Assembly (NCBI RefSeq): GCF_034140825.1
Contig: NC_089042.1
Location: 25,449,001 to 25,513,000, forward strand
Source of the DNA: Oryza sativa Japonica Group
Lineage: Eukaryota; Streptophyta; Magnoliopsida; Poales; Poaceae
Length of the DNA: 64,000 nucleotides
Reading direction: 5' to 3'
Each line of letters starts with the position of its first letter. The first letter of the stretch is position 1. The notes below the pieces were generated by a model that saw nothing but the letters and a program-made list of their open reading frames with translations, searched no databases and was not told the DNA's origin. Positions 1 through 10,766 of the stretch are shown piece after piece. Both the position numbers and the translations under genes were made by a program.

Positions 1-219
1 AGTTAATAAATATACTAATCGGAGGTACAAAAGATAAACGAGCTCTTAAACGGACCTTAGCTGGAGTACTTTGGAAGTCCAAAAGCGTCCCCTTCACTAT
101 TTTTACTCCTAGCTAGCTCCCCAAAAGACAACATCTATGAAGTTGGAACAGACACAACAAAAAACAATTTGGAAGCATGATGTATTACTGTGTACCAGTA
201 TATATAGCAATATAAGCAA

Positions 220-761
220 CTAGATGAAACCCCGCGCGTTGCTGCGGGATTTAAGTATGATAACAATAAATAAAAATAATATGTAAGATAGCTAAACAAT
301 ATAAACTTACATAAGTTGATATGGTTTATGATAATTTAAATTTAAATAGTAGATAGATAATTCAAATGGAAAAGTAAGATGATACTGTTTTATGAGAGAA
401 GAAAGGGAGTGAGATAGTTTGGACCATAGATTAATCATCTAAGGCTAAAAATAATTGATGTGATATGATTTAATGGGAGAAGAGAGAAATAACACTAAGT
501 GATGATGAACCATATAGGTATATATATGATATTATCATAAATGATGAAGATATATATTGAAATATTATGTGAATTATGTGGGATGATGATTTAACATGCT
601 TACATTTTAAAACTCTAAAATTTAATAAATTATAAAATTATAGATAATATAATATGCTTACATGATGTTTAAATATAATAATTATTAGTGGATAATGATG
701 TGGCATATTTGCATGTTGAGCTTTAGAATTTAGTGGGTTATAACTTTATAGTAAGATAGGA
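220..761 (-). mobile_element. Small non-autonomous Helitron
   Basis: Read on the minus strand, the 3' end has a GC hairpin (CCCGC..GCGGG, about 235-251) shortly before a terminal CTAG, followed by T. The 5' end reads TCCTATCTTACTAT and is preceded by A. Insertion between A and T and the hairpin/CTRR terminus are the Helitron signature. The 540-bp interior is AT-rich with no coding potential, so it would need help in trans. The 3' end is the stronger call; the 5' end is a best guess. Confidence 0.5.
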
Positions 762-1568
762 TAAGAACGAAACGATACTCTTATGGAAGAGCAAGAGTAC
801 CATGATTTGAGTTTACTTCTTGAATTACTCCTTCAAGTACAATACACAGTACTACCATCGTTCCTTTTATCGTCAGATGTATTGTCTCGTATGATCATGT
901 GGCCTCTTATAGTCTGCTCGTTATGTTATCAGCCACATCAAAATTTTAAATTTTAAAACTTAACTTTTTGTCATACTCCGCGAATAATACAGATAAAATG
1001 TTTACATATAAATTATTCTTGTTACTTCGTCTATTAATTTTTCTATAATTTATCAGTTGTAGCTCAAGATCAAAGCTATATGAATAGTTTCTTCTTGTTT
1101 TCTGTACTACTTGAAGCTTCAAATGCAAATATACTTTTTTTTTATTCAAAAAGAAATGTGGTTGCTATCTCTAGTGTGTTTTCTTCTTACATTTATGGTA
1201 ACTGGATATCAAAATGTCATTATGTTACTTTTTCTGTGCTTGCTTTAGCTTGCACTTAGCTTTAACAAAAGAAAGATGCACATGAATAGGAATCTGATTT
1301 CTACTTTTTATTTATTTGAAATCCACTTGACGCCTGCAGGGAGTTTTAAAGAAAAACGTTATCTCATGCTTTAGAGGGAACTTATCAGGGACTTCTTTAT
1401 CCATTTGAAAATACTTGTTATGTTCGTGCTTACTTGGCAAAACATTCAAAACTGTAAGTACTAATTAATATATTTGATACATGAAAATATGTATGCATGC
1501 ATAGATTTGTCTTAAAAAAAATTAAGAGCTACGTTACACTGTTATAATCTTATGAGTTTCACAATATA
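762..1568. other. AT-rich intergenic stretch, nothing recognised
   Basis: Short open frames only, with no domain-like sequence, tRNA or clear terminal repeat seen. Confidence 0.5.
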
Positions 1569-1792
1569 CTACCTCTATTTTTTAATAGATGAAGCTGTTT
1601 ATTTTTAGATACATATTTAATAACTCATTTTATTTAAAAATTTTATGTAATTATCATTTATTTTATTATGAGTTATTTTATCACTAAAAGTGCTTTAAGC
1701 GTGATATATATCTTATGCATTTGCACAAAAAATTTGAATAATCAAAAGTGTATCTAAAAGTTAACGGCATCATCTATTAAAAAAGGAAGGAG
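1569..1792. mobile_element. Stowaway-like MITE
   Basis: Imperfect terminal inverted repeats (CTACCTCTATTTTTTAATAG at the left, the complementary CTATTAAAAAAGGAAGGAG at the right) are flanked by TA on both sides. It is AT-rich and non-coding, about 224 bp. The TA target and the CTCC-type ends fit the Tc1/mariner-related Stowaway group. Confidence 0.6.
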
Positions 1793-2000
1793 TATTGCAA
1801 TGACAATTATTGTAAACAATTTCTTCAACTACTCCCTCATCTCATACTCAATCACAATCTCATTAGTTTCACCACCTATTTTTCTCATCCCGACAAATCA
1901 CAATCACCCTCATTCAATTTCACTCTTCTCCTTAATTCCCATGAAAAACTCCAGAAGCGTTTCTATATATATTTCGGGACACAACGAGTAATAAACTTGC

Positions 2001-2146
2001 GCCGTGTTTAGTTCAAAAGTTATTCTTCAAACTTCCAATTTTTCCATCACATTAAAACTTTCCTACACACACAAACTTCAAACTTTTCCGTTACATCGTT
2101 CCAATTTCAACCGAACTTTCAATTTTGGTGTGAACTAAGTACAGCC
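2001..2146. mobile_element. Tourist-like MITE
   Basis: The ends are inverted repeats (GCCGTGTTTAGTTC at the left, GAACTAAGTACAGCC at the right), the common grass GTTTAGTTC..GAACTAAAC type. The 146-bp body is pyrimidine-biased and non-coding. No clear target duplication was confirmed. Confidence 0.55.
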
Positions 2147-2528
2147 TTATTGAGGATTTGGGGGACCTTTTCAGTGTTGAACAAAGGAAATCACTGGCAT
2201 GCTACTGTGTTACTTGCATGCGTGCTTTTTGTGCCCTTTCGTTGCATGCCATGATTACGGACGTAAGTGTGTAATTTCGATCTTGAAAAAACGAAGTACG
2301 CAAACACAAGGACCACAGGTCCACACCAACATCACACACGCAGAACGAATGTTGCTTGCGTCGAGCAGAGTACGCATCATATCATCCAGCACAAGCAGAA
2401 AAAGAAAAAGGAAACAAAAGTTGGCACAAGATAGGACCACCGGTCAGATGCAGCGAATGCATGGCAGCGTGCTTAGGATGCAAATAGGTCGGTCCATTGG
2501 ATAACTGCCATCAAATATGTAGTACAAA

Positions 2529-2560
2529 CCACGTATGTACTATATGTAGTACATACGTGG
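2529..2560. repeat. Perfect 14-bp-arm palindrome
   Basis: CCACGTATGTACTA and its exact reverse complement are separated by TATG, forming a perfect hairpin. The arms contain ACGT cores of the kind bound by plant bZIP/bHLH factors. No gene lies near, so a regulatory role is unproven. Confidence 0.6.
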
Positions 2561-3184
2561 TCTCGATATCTGAAAACCACCGTTAGAGCGAAATATAGAT
2601 GTTTGAGATTCGTCCATGCATATCATGAGTAAATCTGCGAGTAAAATTTTTACTCGTGATGACATAAACAAATTTCATTTGTTTATTTTTTGATCCAACG
2701 TTAGTTTCCAGATTTCAATTCCACCCCATATTTAACCGGCCAATCTAGCCAGTTCATTTACTTTACAGGTTTTCATCTGTGGGAATTTACTATACGTAAA
2801 GTGGTCCTATGATGTTGAAAGAGAGTGTGAACCACCATCAAGGACATTGATCTTGATGTATAGTTTCTCTGTTAGAAAAATATTAGTATTTTTGGGCATA
2901 AATGTAAATATTTTTGGCATCGATTTCAATGCACTAAAATCCATATGTTTTCAGCTAATCATGTGTTTGTGAGGGAAACCTAAGCAATTCAAAAATCAAA
3001 CTTTAACTACTGAGATGACTGAAAATATATCTTTTCTCTTAACTTTAGTGGTTATTAAACAACCTAAAAATGTTCATATTTTAGAACGGAGCTGCTTATA
3101 CAATGTGGCGTCCTAAGTAACTGCTATTTTGACAAGAGCGCTCACAATGTGGTTTTCCAGACGGTGACTCCGTGTGCCAAGCTA

Positions 3185-3305
3185 CTCCCTCCGTCCCAAA
3201 ATATAAAAGATTTTGGCACATCATGGATAAGGAGCATGTCTGTATTCGTAGTATTATAATGTATCATATACACCCAAAATCCCTTATATCTTGGAAAGAA
3301 GGGAG
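3185..3305. mobile_element. Stowaway MITE
   Basis: The left end reads CTCCCTCCGTCCCAAAATAT and the right end gives a matching inverted repeat ending AGGGAG. The element is flanked by TA on both sides. About 121 bp, non-coding. Confidence 0.7.
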
Positions 3306-5373
3306 TACTTCATAGGCCAAGGCTCCTGTGTATTTATCAAGGCACATTCACCCCACGAGATCACCCTCTTGGCTAAGGTGGTGGCTCGAATCTTACACGG
3401 AAAATATAAGCTAAGAATTTAGAGAAAAAAATGTTTTGTGAAAAACGAGAGCGAGTTTGAAAATTTTGTTTTGTGCTACCGGCTCAATCGCATGCAGTTT
3501 AATTTGCTCGATCTATGACATTATTGTACTGATTCGCTCTATGACACTGTACCCCTTTGGATCAGTAAAAACGATGACACTACTGTAACCCCCTGCAGAA
3601 ACAGTTCACACACATTTAACGTTTGCATTGACTAAAAGTGCCACTTAATTACCACAGTAGTAGCTTTTGTTTTTGCACGAACCAAATCACACCATGATCT
3701 GCTTATAGATTGCTGCCCTAAAGGCTGCTGTTCTGCTGTTCTGCCTATATGCATCTGTGGTAAAGAAAGACAGCAGCGAGATCATCCCCCCCACCATGAA
3801 TGAAAGCCGGGAGAAAGCTACTCGCCGCAGCAAATATCGCAGCCCATTAATTAATTATTACCACCTTAAAAACGACATGAACCAACTTGATGGCATCGTT
3901 CATCCAGATAAGAGTTTTCTTTACCTGTCAGGTCTCAGAAGGCTGCATCTCGATCTGTATATCCTGGCACACTAGCTAGCTGCATCTATGGAGAAAGCTG
4001 CTTGTGCAGTGGAGTATAGCTGGCATTGCATATTTGTGTATAATCTCGTTGTTTGGCCTATGGTTTATAAGCCAAAGCCAAAATTTAAATTTTAAAACTT
4101 GATTTCAATTTGATTTTGATGTTTTTCAACAGTTTTTTTTTCAGCTAGCTTTGGCTTTTAAATCGCTAGAAACATATATACAAAAATTTTAATCACATAT
4201 CATTTTTTTAATCACTAGGCTTATAATAAGTCATAAGCCGTTATGGCTTATAATAAGTCATAAGCAACCGGTGGGGCCTCAGATTAATTAGTTCCTTGTG
4301 GCACGCGGTTATACCCTGGAGAACAATTATTCAAATGTTTTATAACAGAAAATTTAAATTTTAAAATTTAATTTTAAGTTGATTTTAGGGGTTTTTTTCC
4401 ATCATTAAATTCTAAAATCTCTAATAACACAGATATACAGTTTTATCCATAAGCTACTTTGGATTTCTTCATTAATCCATGGCTCAAACGATTATAGTAT
4501 TTGGCAGGTGCCTTGTAACTTCTTTGTTAACCTATCAATAATAAGGTCTACAAATTTGTCTTTGTAAAATTTCTATCTTCCAACCGTCCTATGGGTGTCT
4601 TAAAAAATAGAGCAATTTTCACAAAACCCCATATCTTAGGGCATCCGTAACGCACAACCCCAAGTTTTACAGGTTGTTTCATGAAATCTTAGATTTTGTG
4701 ACGAAGTGTTTCATAAAACCCCAGCTCTTAATTATATCGTCTATCTGACTAATATATATTGCAAAAAGAATGTATGCGATATTTTATTAGTACATATACA
4801 CGTTAGCGGGTTTTTTTCAATAACCGCTGTTCATCGTGGTTTGATTATTTATATACGTATTTAACCAATTATTATGTCACTATCACTTAGGATTATGTTG
4901 AGTTTTTTGCAGTGAAAAATTGAGGAAAAAAACTAGAAGGGGGAGGAATGTGTACTTTGAGTCAACTAATGTAAATTTATGAAAAAATAATAATAAAATA
5001 TGAGTATTTTACATAAATATAATATGGGGTTTCTTGAAACAATTTTTCCTCAAATTGTGGGGTTTCTTGAAACAAATCATAATAACTGAGGTTTTATATT
5101 ATGGATGTCCCAATACCTGGGGTTTTTTAAAATTTACTTTAAAAAATGGGTTGTTGGACGTGTAATCCTAATGCTAGCTGCACTGTTTTAGGTTTCCCTG
5201 TACAACAATTGACGTGCCATTTCACACTTTCACTAGCTTTGAGGGTTGTGAGCTGCAGTAAATCGGTTGAACCACTGGGATAATTAAGGAACTTCTGTTG
5301 ATTAATGGCATGCAGCTCGTTGCTGCGAGCGTGATTTTAGGGAGATTTTTCTGTCGAATATCAGGCAGACATA
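3306..5373. other. Intergenic, degenerate repeats only
   Basis: No gene recognised. At about 4055-4275 there is an inverted-repeat-like segment (TTTATAAGCC..GGCTTATAATAAG), and about 4325-4440 repeats part of its AT-rich body. Both are probably old MITE fragments. Confidence 0.45.
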
Positions 5374-5632
5374 CTCCCTCCGTTATAAATTATAGCCACC
5401 CTAAGTTTTAGAAAAATCAAACTCGATAATTTTTAATTAATAACTGTATTAATTATATCTATACTAAATACTATGGGTGCTATATCACTATACTCATATT
5501 CATATTTTAAAGTACTTTCGTGATGCTAGTTTTATATTCATTGAAAAATAACATTAAATAAATTAATGGTTAAAGTAGGTTATTGAAAATCATATAGGAA
5601 AATATACCCTTATAATTTAGAACGGAGGAGTG
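5374..5632. mobile_element. Stowaway MITE
   Basis: The left terminus CTCCCTCCGTTATAAATTAT and right terminus ATAATTTAGAACGGAGGAG are inverted repeats, with TA next to both ends. About 259 bp, AT-rich and non-coding. Confidence 0.65.
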
Positions 5633-6044
5633 TACTTAACTTACCAAACAACAAAAGATGTAAAACGCTGTTGGACTAACCGAGATTATTATCAGAGTTC
5701 ATTGCCGCTCATCCCAAACGGAACGTACCCTAGCTAGCTAGCTAGCTAACGGCACAGTTGGCCGCTGCCACGATATGCTGGCCCAGCATGAACGTACTAT
5801 ACTTACGCGCACCGACCGATCACCGTCACCGCCGTGCAATTGTCACAGTGCACGGCGGCGCTCGTGGCGGAGGGAGGTCGACGGGGACGCCGGTGGCACG
5901 ATGGAAGCAAATCCCCTTACTTAACTGCACATATAATTTGATTCATCAATCGACATGTGAGTCTCATTTTGATATAATCCACATATTAGTGACTCAACTA
6001 CACAACAGCTAAGTCAGAGAATCTCTTCTCCTTCACGAATTATG

Positions 6045-6420
6045 CTCCCTATATTTTTTATTTTTAATAAATCGACGAGCGTCAATTTCATTGAATAGAG
6101 TAGGAGTAAATTAGGAGTAAATTTTATAAGTAAAAAGGAAGGAGCGAGGAAGAATGTACATACATCCCCGAAAGCCCAGTAGCGGTTAGATATCCATGCC
6201 GCTAACTTCCTGGCTCCTACAAGTGCCCATATTGTGGCCTCCTCCTTGATTTTATTAACAAGCTCGCTCGTCAACATCCCCTTATGCTTAAAGATCCTTT
6301 GGTTTCTTTCCTTTCAGATCTTCAAGTTAATCCACAGTGTTAAGGTATGTATTGCTTGTTTTCTGTATTTCTCTCGTGTTTACAATCGTCTCCCACCACT
6401 CCTACACTGTAGTGATTTGC
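6045..6420 (-). mobile_element. LINE 3'-end fragment
   Basis: On the minus strand, broken frames read like the tail of a plant LINE ORF2: a WKERNQRIF motif of the zinc-binding-domain end, then a KIKEEATIWALVGARKLA segment. A short 3' untranslated stretch containing TTCAATGAAATTGACG follows. The reverse transcriptase and endonuclease are missing, so this is a 5'-truncated, inactive relic. No target-site duplication was identified. Confidence 0.6.
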
Positions 6421-7791
6421 TCTCACTGCATGAGGTTTAGATTGTGGCATGAAACCCAGTCCGCAATGGCTCCCAAATTCTGTATCTGCATTCTGCTAGG
6501 AGGTACAATCCCGTCTCTTACGTCTGGCGATGTAAGGACACACATAGTTATTTTATCATTCCCTTGTTAAGAGTCTATCAGATGTCTAGACTCTAGAGTC
6601 TAGACCATGTTCTGGATCACTATCCCAACAAATATCTTGCACTTTCAGGGCTCCCAATATCTTCAAGTATAGTATCTGCATGCAGGCATGCATGCAGCAG
6701 CAATACATGCATATCTGAGCACATGATGTGTTTATATATCAAACTTATAGTATCGTGCATTGGTGCATCCATGTGTGATGTCTATCTCATAATCGATCGT
6801 ACGTGACACTCCTGTAGGCTTCATGTACTACAAGCTCCTGTAAAGCGTCGTGTACCCGCACCGCCGCATGGGCCACGTGATGAGCAGCCAACACACGTGA
6901 GATGTCATCTACTGTAGTGCCCCCTCCATGGATATGGCTTGATTTATATTTGGAGTATATATCTATGTTCACTACTAGTAGTGGATACTCTCTATACCGT
7001 TTAATAATATAAGGGATTATGCTCGAAATCTAGAATGAAACTATAATGTGTTAGCTATGATGAGTGGCCACGGCCAGCGGCGTCGAGGCGCTACTCTGCT
7101 GCAAGGTGACAGATCGGTGATGGTGAGATCGAGTGAACACGGCTGCTGCCTATGAGGAGAGAGATGAAGAGATGAGAGAAGGAGAGTTGAGGGAAGAAAA
7201 AGAAATAATGTTTCTGACATTTGGGCCTATACGTTGTGTCAGCGGGTTTAACCACGATCAACCTGCTATGTCAGCACAAACCGTTTCCTAAACCATCAAA
7301 GGAGTCGATTTATACCGGTTTTTAAAGTTAGAGAAGACGTTATACCCGGTTTTGTGATTGATCGAGAGATGCAATTCGATCGAGGGGAAAGAGATGAGGG
7401 AGAATAAGTAGACTTATTCCTATTGTGAAAGGAGTAAGAATGTTGAGCTTCCCTATAAAAGATGACACGACAGGTCAGATCAAATCACCAGACCATATGA
7501 ACCGTTGGATCTCAGCACTTTTACCATCAGGTCCTTCTCCTCTGCGACCATATTTCCACAATCACAAATTGTATTATGTTGGCCACCATATCTTTAATAT
7601 GCCCTAGTAATTTATCAAATCTTTATTATGTTGGCCACCATATATTTCCACAATCACAAACTGTATTTAGCATGCTCAATATAGGAAAAAAACATTAGTA
7701 ATAATAAATCAGAGCACTAGTGACAAACCACAGAGATGATCTGATTTATTGCTTCATCCATCATAACAAAGTTTAATTAAACAATTAATCT
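6421..7791. other. Intergenic, no gene recognised
   Basis: Contains TCTAGAC repeats at about 6585-6605 and a purine-rich stretch at about 7150-7200. About 7300-7370 faintly resembles the terminal repeat of the Pack-MULE at 61.1 kb. No supported coding frame. Confidence 0.4.
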
Positions 7792-8986
7792 CTACTGACC
7801 ATTCTTGCAGGGTGGCAAAGGTGAGCCACAGAGACACTTGTTGTGAACATAACAATCTGCCCCATGGTATGCCATGTACCTCCCCGTTGGTATCTCGCCA
7901 CAGAGCTCGTTGTAGCTGACATTGCAGAACTTCAGATTTATATCCTTCAAGGATTTGGCCACCCTTCCCTTGATGCTGTTATGGCTCAGGTCCAAGTAGT
8001 TCAGATGGTGAGGAAACCTGACCTTTGTCATGTCAAACTCAAGCCGATTCCATGACAGATCGATCTTCGCCATCGGCTTTGCGATGTCAAACAAGAACAA
8101 TGGGTTGATTACCGATGAGCTGGTTGTGTGAGAGATCAATGGTGTCAATGTCTCCATCGCCATAGTCATCTGGTATCTCTCCAGTGAGCTGGTTATTGGG
8201 CAGGATGAGGAATCTAGAGTTTCCGGGGCTGATCAATCATTCAGATTGATGATATTTTTAACCATATTATTTTTTAAGTAAAGTTGTCAAAAAAAATATC
8301 TACGTTTAGTTTGTTGTCAAATTTAATAAATACATAAGAAATCCAACCAAAATTTTGACAATATTACCATTTTGTCAAAATTTTAGTAAGATTTATTTTG
8401 GCTACAATCTGAACAGGCCCTCCATGAAACAATCCAGGAGGTATCGACCCGGTGAGCATGTTGCCACTGAGGTCGATTACTCTCAGGTTTGGGAGGAGAC
8501 TCAAGGATTCAGGAATTGATCCATTCAATTTGCTGTTGGTGATGGACAGAGCACTGAGATTGGTCTTCACCAAGAAGTCCGGAATTGAGCCAGAGATTGA
8601 TGTGCCAGAGATGAAAAGAAACTGAAGGTGACAGAGCTTCGCGAAGGAGGATGGAATGGGGCCATACATCCCTGCCATGGCCTCGAGCTGGATGGTCTGC
8701 AGCAATGGCAGATCACCCAATGCTGAAGGGATGGGTACCTTCACATTGAGTGAAGATAGACATGGCCAGTGTCGGAGCATATGATGCCAGAGTCCCAAGA
8801 ACAGCAGTTGGTTGCTGGGAGCCATGAGGAGAGCTCATCAGGGTTGCCGAGTTGCTCCTTGATCTTCAGGAGAGAGGCACGGTCACTGCTGTCGCAGTCC
8901 ATGGCGTCCGACAATAAGATGCCATTGGAGAAGAACACTAGCAAAAGGAGAGGAAACACAGGTGCAATTGAGCTAGAGCTTGCCAT
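7792..8986 (-). pseudogene. Broken polygalacturonase-inhibitor-like LRR gene
   Basis: Encodes pieces of a PGIP/FOR1-type secreted leucine-rich-repeat protein, a cell-wall protein that inhibits fungal polygalacturonases. The start is the ATG at 8986, followed by a clear signal peptide (hydrophobic PLLLLVFF run) and the cysteine-containing N-terminal cap (around DRASLLKIKEQL, WLPATNCCSW). LRR units such as LRVIDLSGNMLTGSIP follow, and the end has the PGIP C-cap (NVSYNELCGEIP, CLCGSPLPPC). The reading frame shifts near 8.74-8.83 kb, is split by a MITE at 8225-8420, and shifts again near 8.1 kb. A functional PGIP is about 330 aa in one exon; this copy cannot make one. A TATA-like CCTATAATAAC lies about 60 bp upstream (9043-9052). 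Family call is firm; function is lost unless an unseen allele is whole. Confidence 0.8.
8225..8420. mobile_element. Tourist-like MITE inside the PGIP pseudogene
   Basis: The right end CAATCTGAACAGGCCC and the degenerate left end containing TTCAGATTG are inverted repeats. A TCC sits on both sides, fitting a 3-bp duplication. Without the element and one TCC, the flanking LRR code reads straight through (GLFHG then NSRFLILPNNQLTG). The MITE at 44460 has the same ends. Confidence 0.65.
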
Positions 8987-9052
8987 AGATTTCTTGTTTG
9001 GTTATGTGACAAGAACTCTAGTGGAGAGTGAGTGCCTACTGTTATTATAGGG

Positions 9053-10640
9053 GATGCCCTGATGTGAAGAAAGTAGGTGCTCAAGCAACAAACTGATGCG
9101 ATGAAGTGGAGCTCAACCTTATCCTAAAGGGCTGCACATGGTTTTTGTTTAATTGTTTAATAATGCACATCTAGACAAGAAAAACATGCATGATAGGTTG
9201 GTTGAAGCAGGAGTTCTCGTCTAGGTTGCTATTTTCAGTTCACATTTTGTAGCACAATGTGAATCATATTGTTCGTTTTCAATTGAAATGAGCAAAGCCT
9301 GTCTGTCTGACTAATGAGACTTACATACTCTGAACTGAATATCTAATCCTTTGATGTCATGGAGGTGAGTTTAGTGGTTTTGAAAGATGCTATTGGGTTG
9401 GGTGCAAGCCCACTAGTGGAGTTTTATAATAATCTTTTCTATTGCAAACCAATGCCCATAGACTTCAGATACATCAGTTGTACAAGTAAGGCACGTCAAA
9501 AAGACCTTAGCACAGTCAGAAAGTTTATCAGTTACCAAATTGTACACATGTCAATTTTAGCTTTTGATCAAATTGTTGACAAATATAAATGTCATCTACA
9601 ATTTGTAGGTAGTGTGTACCTTTTTTTTTCTCTCCCTTCCCTTTTGCATGACTAGAGCAGCACATATACCATCCAAGAGAAGGGTTGTGGAAAAATAAAA
9701 ATCCAAGAGGAGGAGGCAATGATGAGATACTACCTACTCTATTGAAATGTAGAAAAAAACAATAATTTATATAAAATGGTGGAGCCCGGTAGACCCTTTT
9801 TATCGAAGGGCCTGCTTACTTTCTGCCACCTTTATCTTGCCTAAACAGGATCTTCTATTCACGGCTTGCCATCTGTGCACTGTAATTTTTTCCCTGCCAT
9901 TTACGCACTGTATTATTTTTCCTGACCAATAAGCACCAATAAGCACGTATATACGTTGGCATGGCCTGCTAGTATATACATGCTTGAATTGCTTGGTTGC
10001 CACATCTTTCTATGCATTCACAATTCCAGGGTTGAATCCTGCTCAGATTTCACGAAATCTGGACTTTTCGGACTGGGTCGAAGACACAAACCACTCAAAT
10101 TTTTTTATCAAGCTAAAAATAATAAAATGAATTTTAATTTCTTTTAACAAAATTTATTTGGTGTTCATCAATGGATTCCACAAAATCCGATGTTATGGCT
10201 TGTGAGCAGATTTCAATCCGATATTAGGATCGTGACCCTTGATTGTCAGTATCACCCTTTTGGAGATATATTTTTAGCGCGTGTAAAATGAAAAAGCTAA
10301 TTAGCACATGATTAATTAAGTATTGATAATTATAAATTTGAAAAATAGATTTATTTGAAATTTTAAACATCTTCCATATATGTTTTTTTAAAAAAACGCA
10401 TTTAATTTAACAGTTTGAAAAGCGTTCTAACAAAGAAAATAAAAAAAAAAGTTAAAGTTCAGAGTTGAAGAATAGAACTGGGTCTAATAAGAAGATGACC
10501 AGTCAAGCTTGTGAAAGGGAAACCGTTGAATATAAACGGACGGTGGAGATACCCGGGACGTGACACGTCACCATTATTCTGTTGTCAACTGCATGCCGCA
10601 ACAAACTGAGTAAACCCTACCACCCCCCAACCTCTCCCCC
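9053..10640. other. Intergenic upstream of the HAK gene
   Basis: No supported gene. About 10264-10470 holds a dispersed repeat (ATGATTAATTAAGTATT.. to AACAGTTTGAAAAGCGT). Diverged relatives lie at about 28730-28915 and 51700-51800. Confidence 0.45.
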
Positions 10641-10766
10641 CTATAACCTGGGAGCACCAACTACAAAAACCCATGGTGAGATCGATCGATATCGATCGAT
10701 TGATTGCTATAGCTAGGTCAAATCGATCGATCTCGATCGATCGGGTGGTCGATCCGATCAGCAGCC
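10641..10766 (+). promoter_or_regulatory. HAK leader with TATA-like box and overlapping uORF
   Basis: A TATA-like CTATAACC lies at about 10641. An ATG at 10673 opens a 106-codon frame that overlaps the main start (10767) out of frame. The leader is packed with ATCGATCG words (about 10680-10742). If transcripts begin upstream of 10673, this uORF would limit main-frame translation. The start site is inferred. Confidence 0.4.

Noticed and set aside
5758-6012. 84-codon plus-strand frame
   Set aside because: No domain resemblance, no codon periodicity beyond local GC content, and it ends next to a LINE relic.
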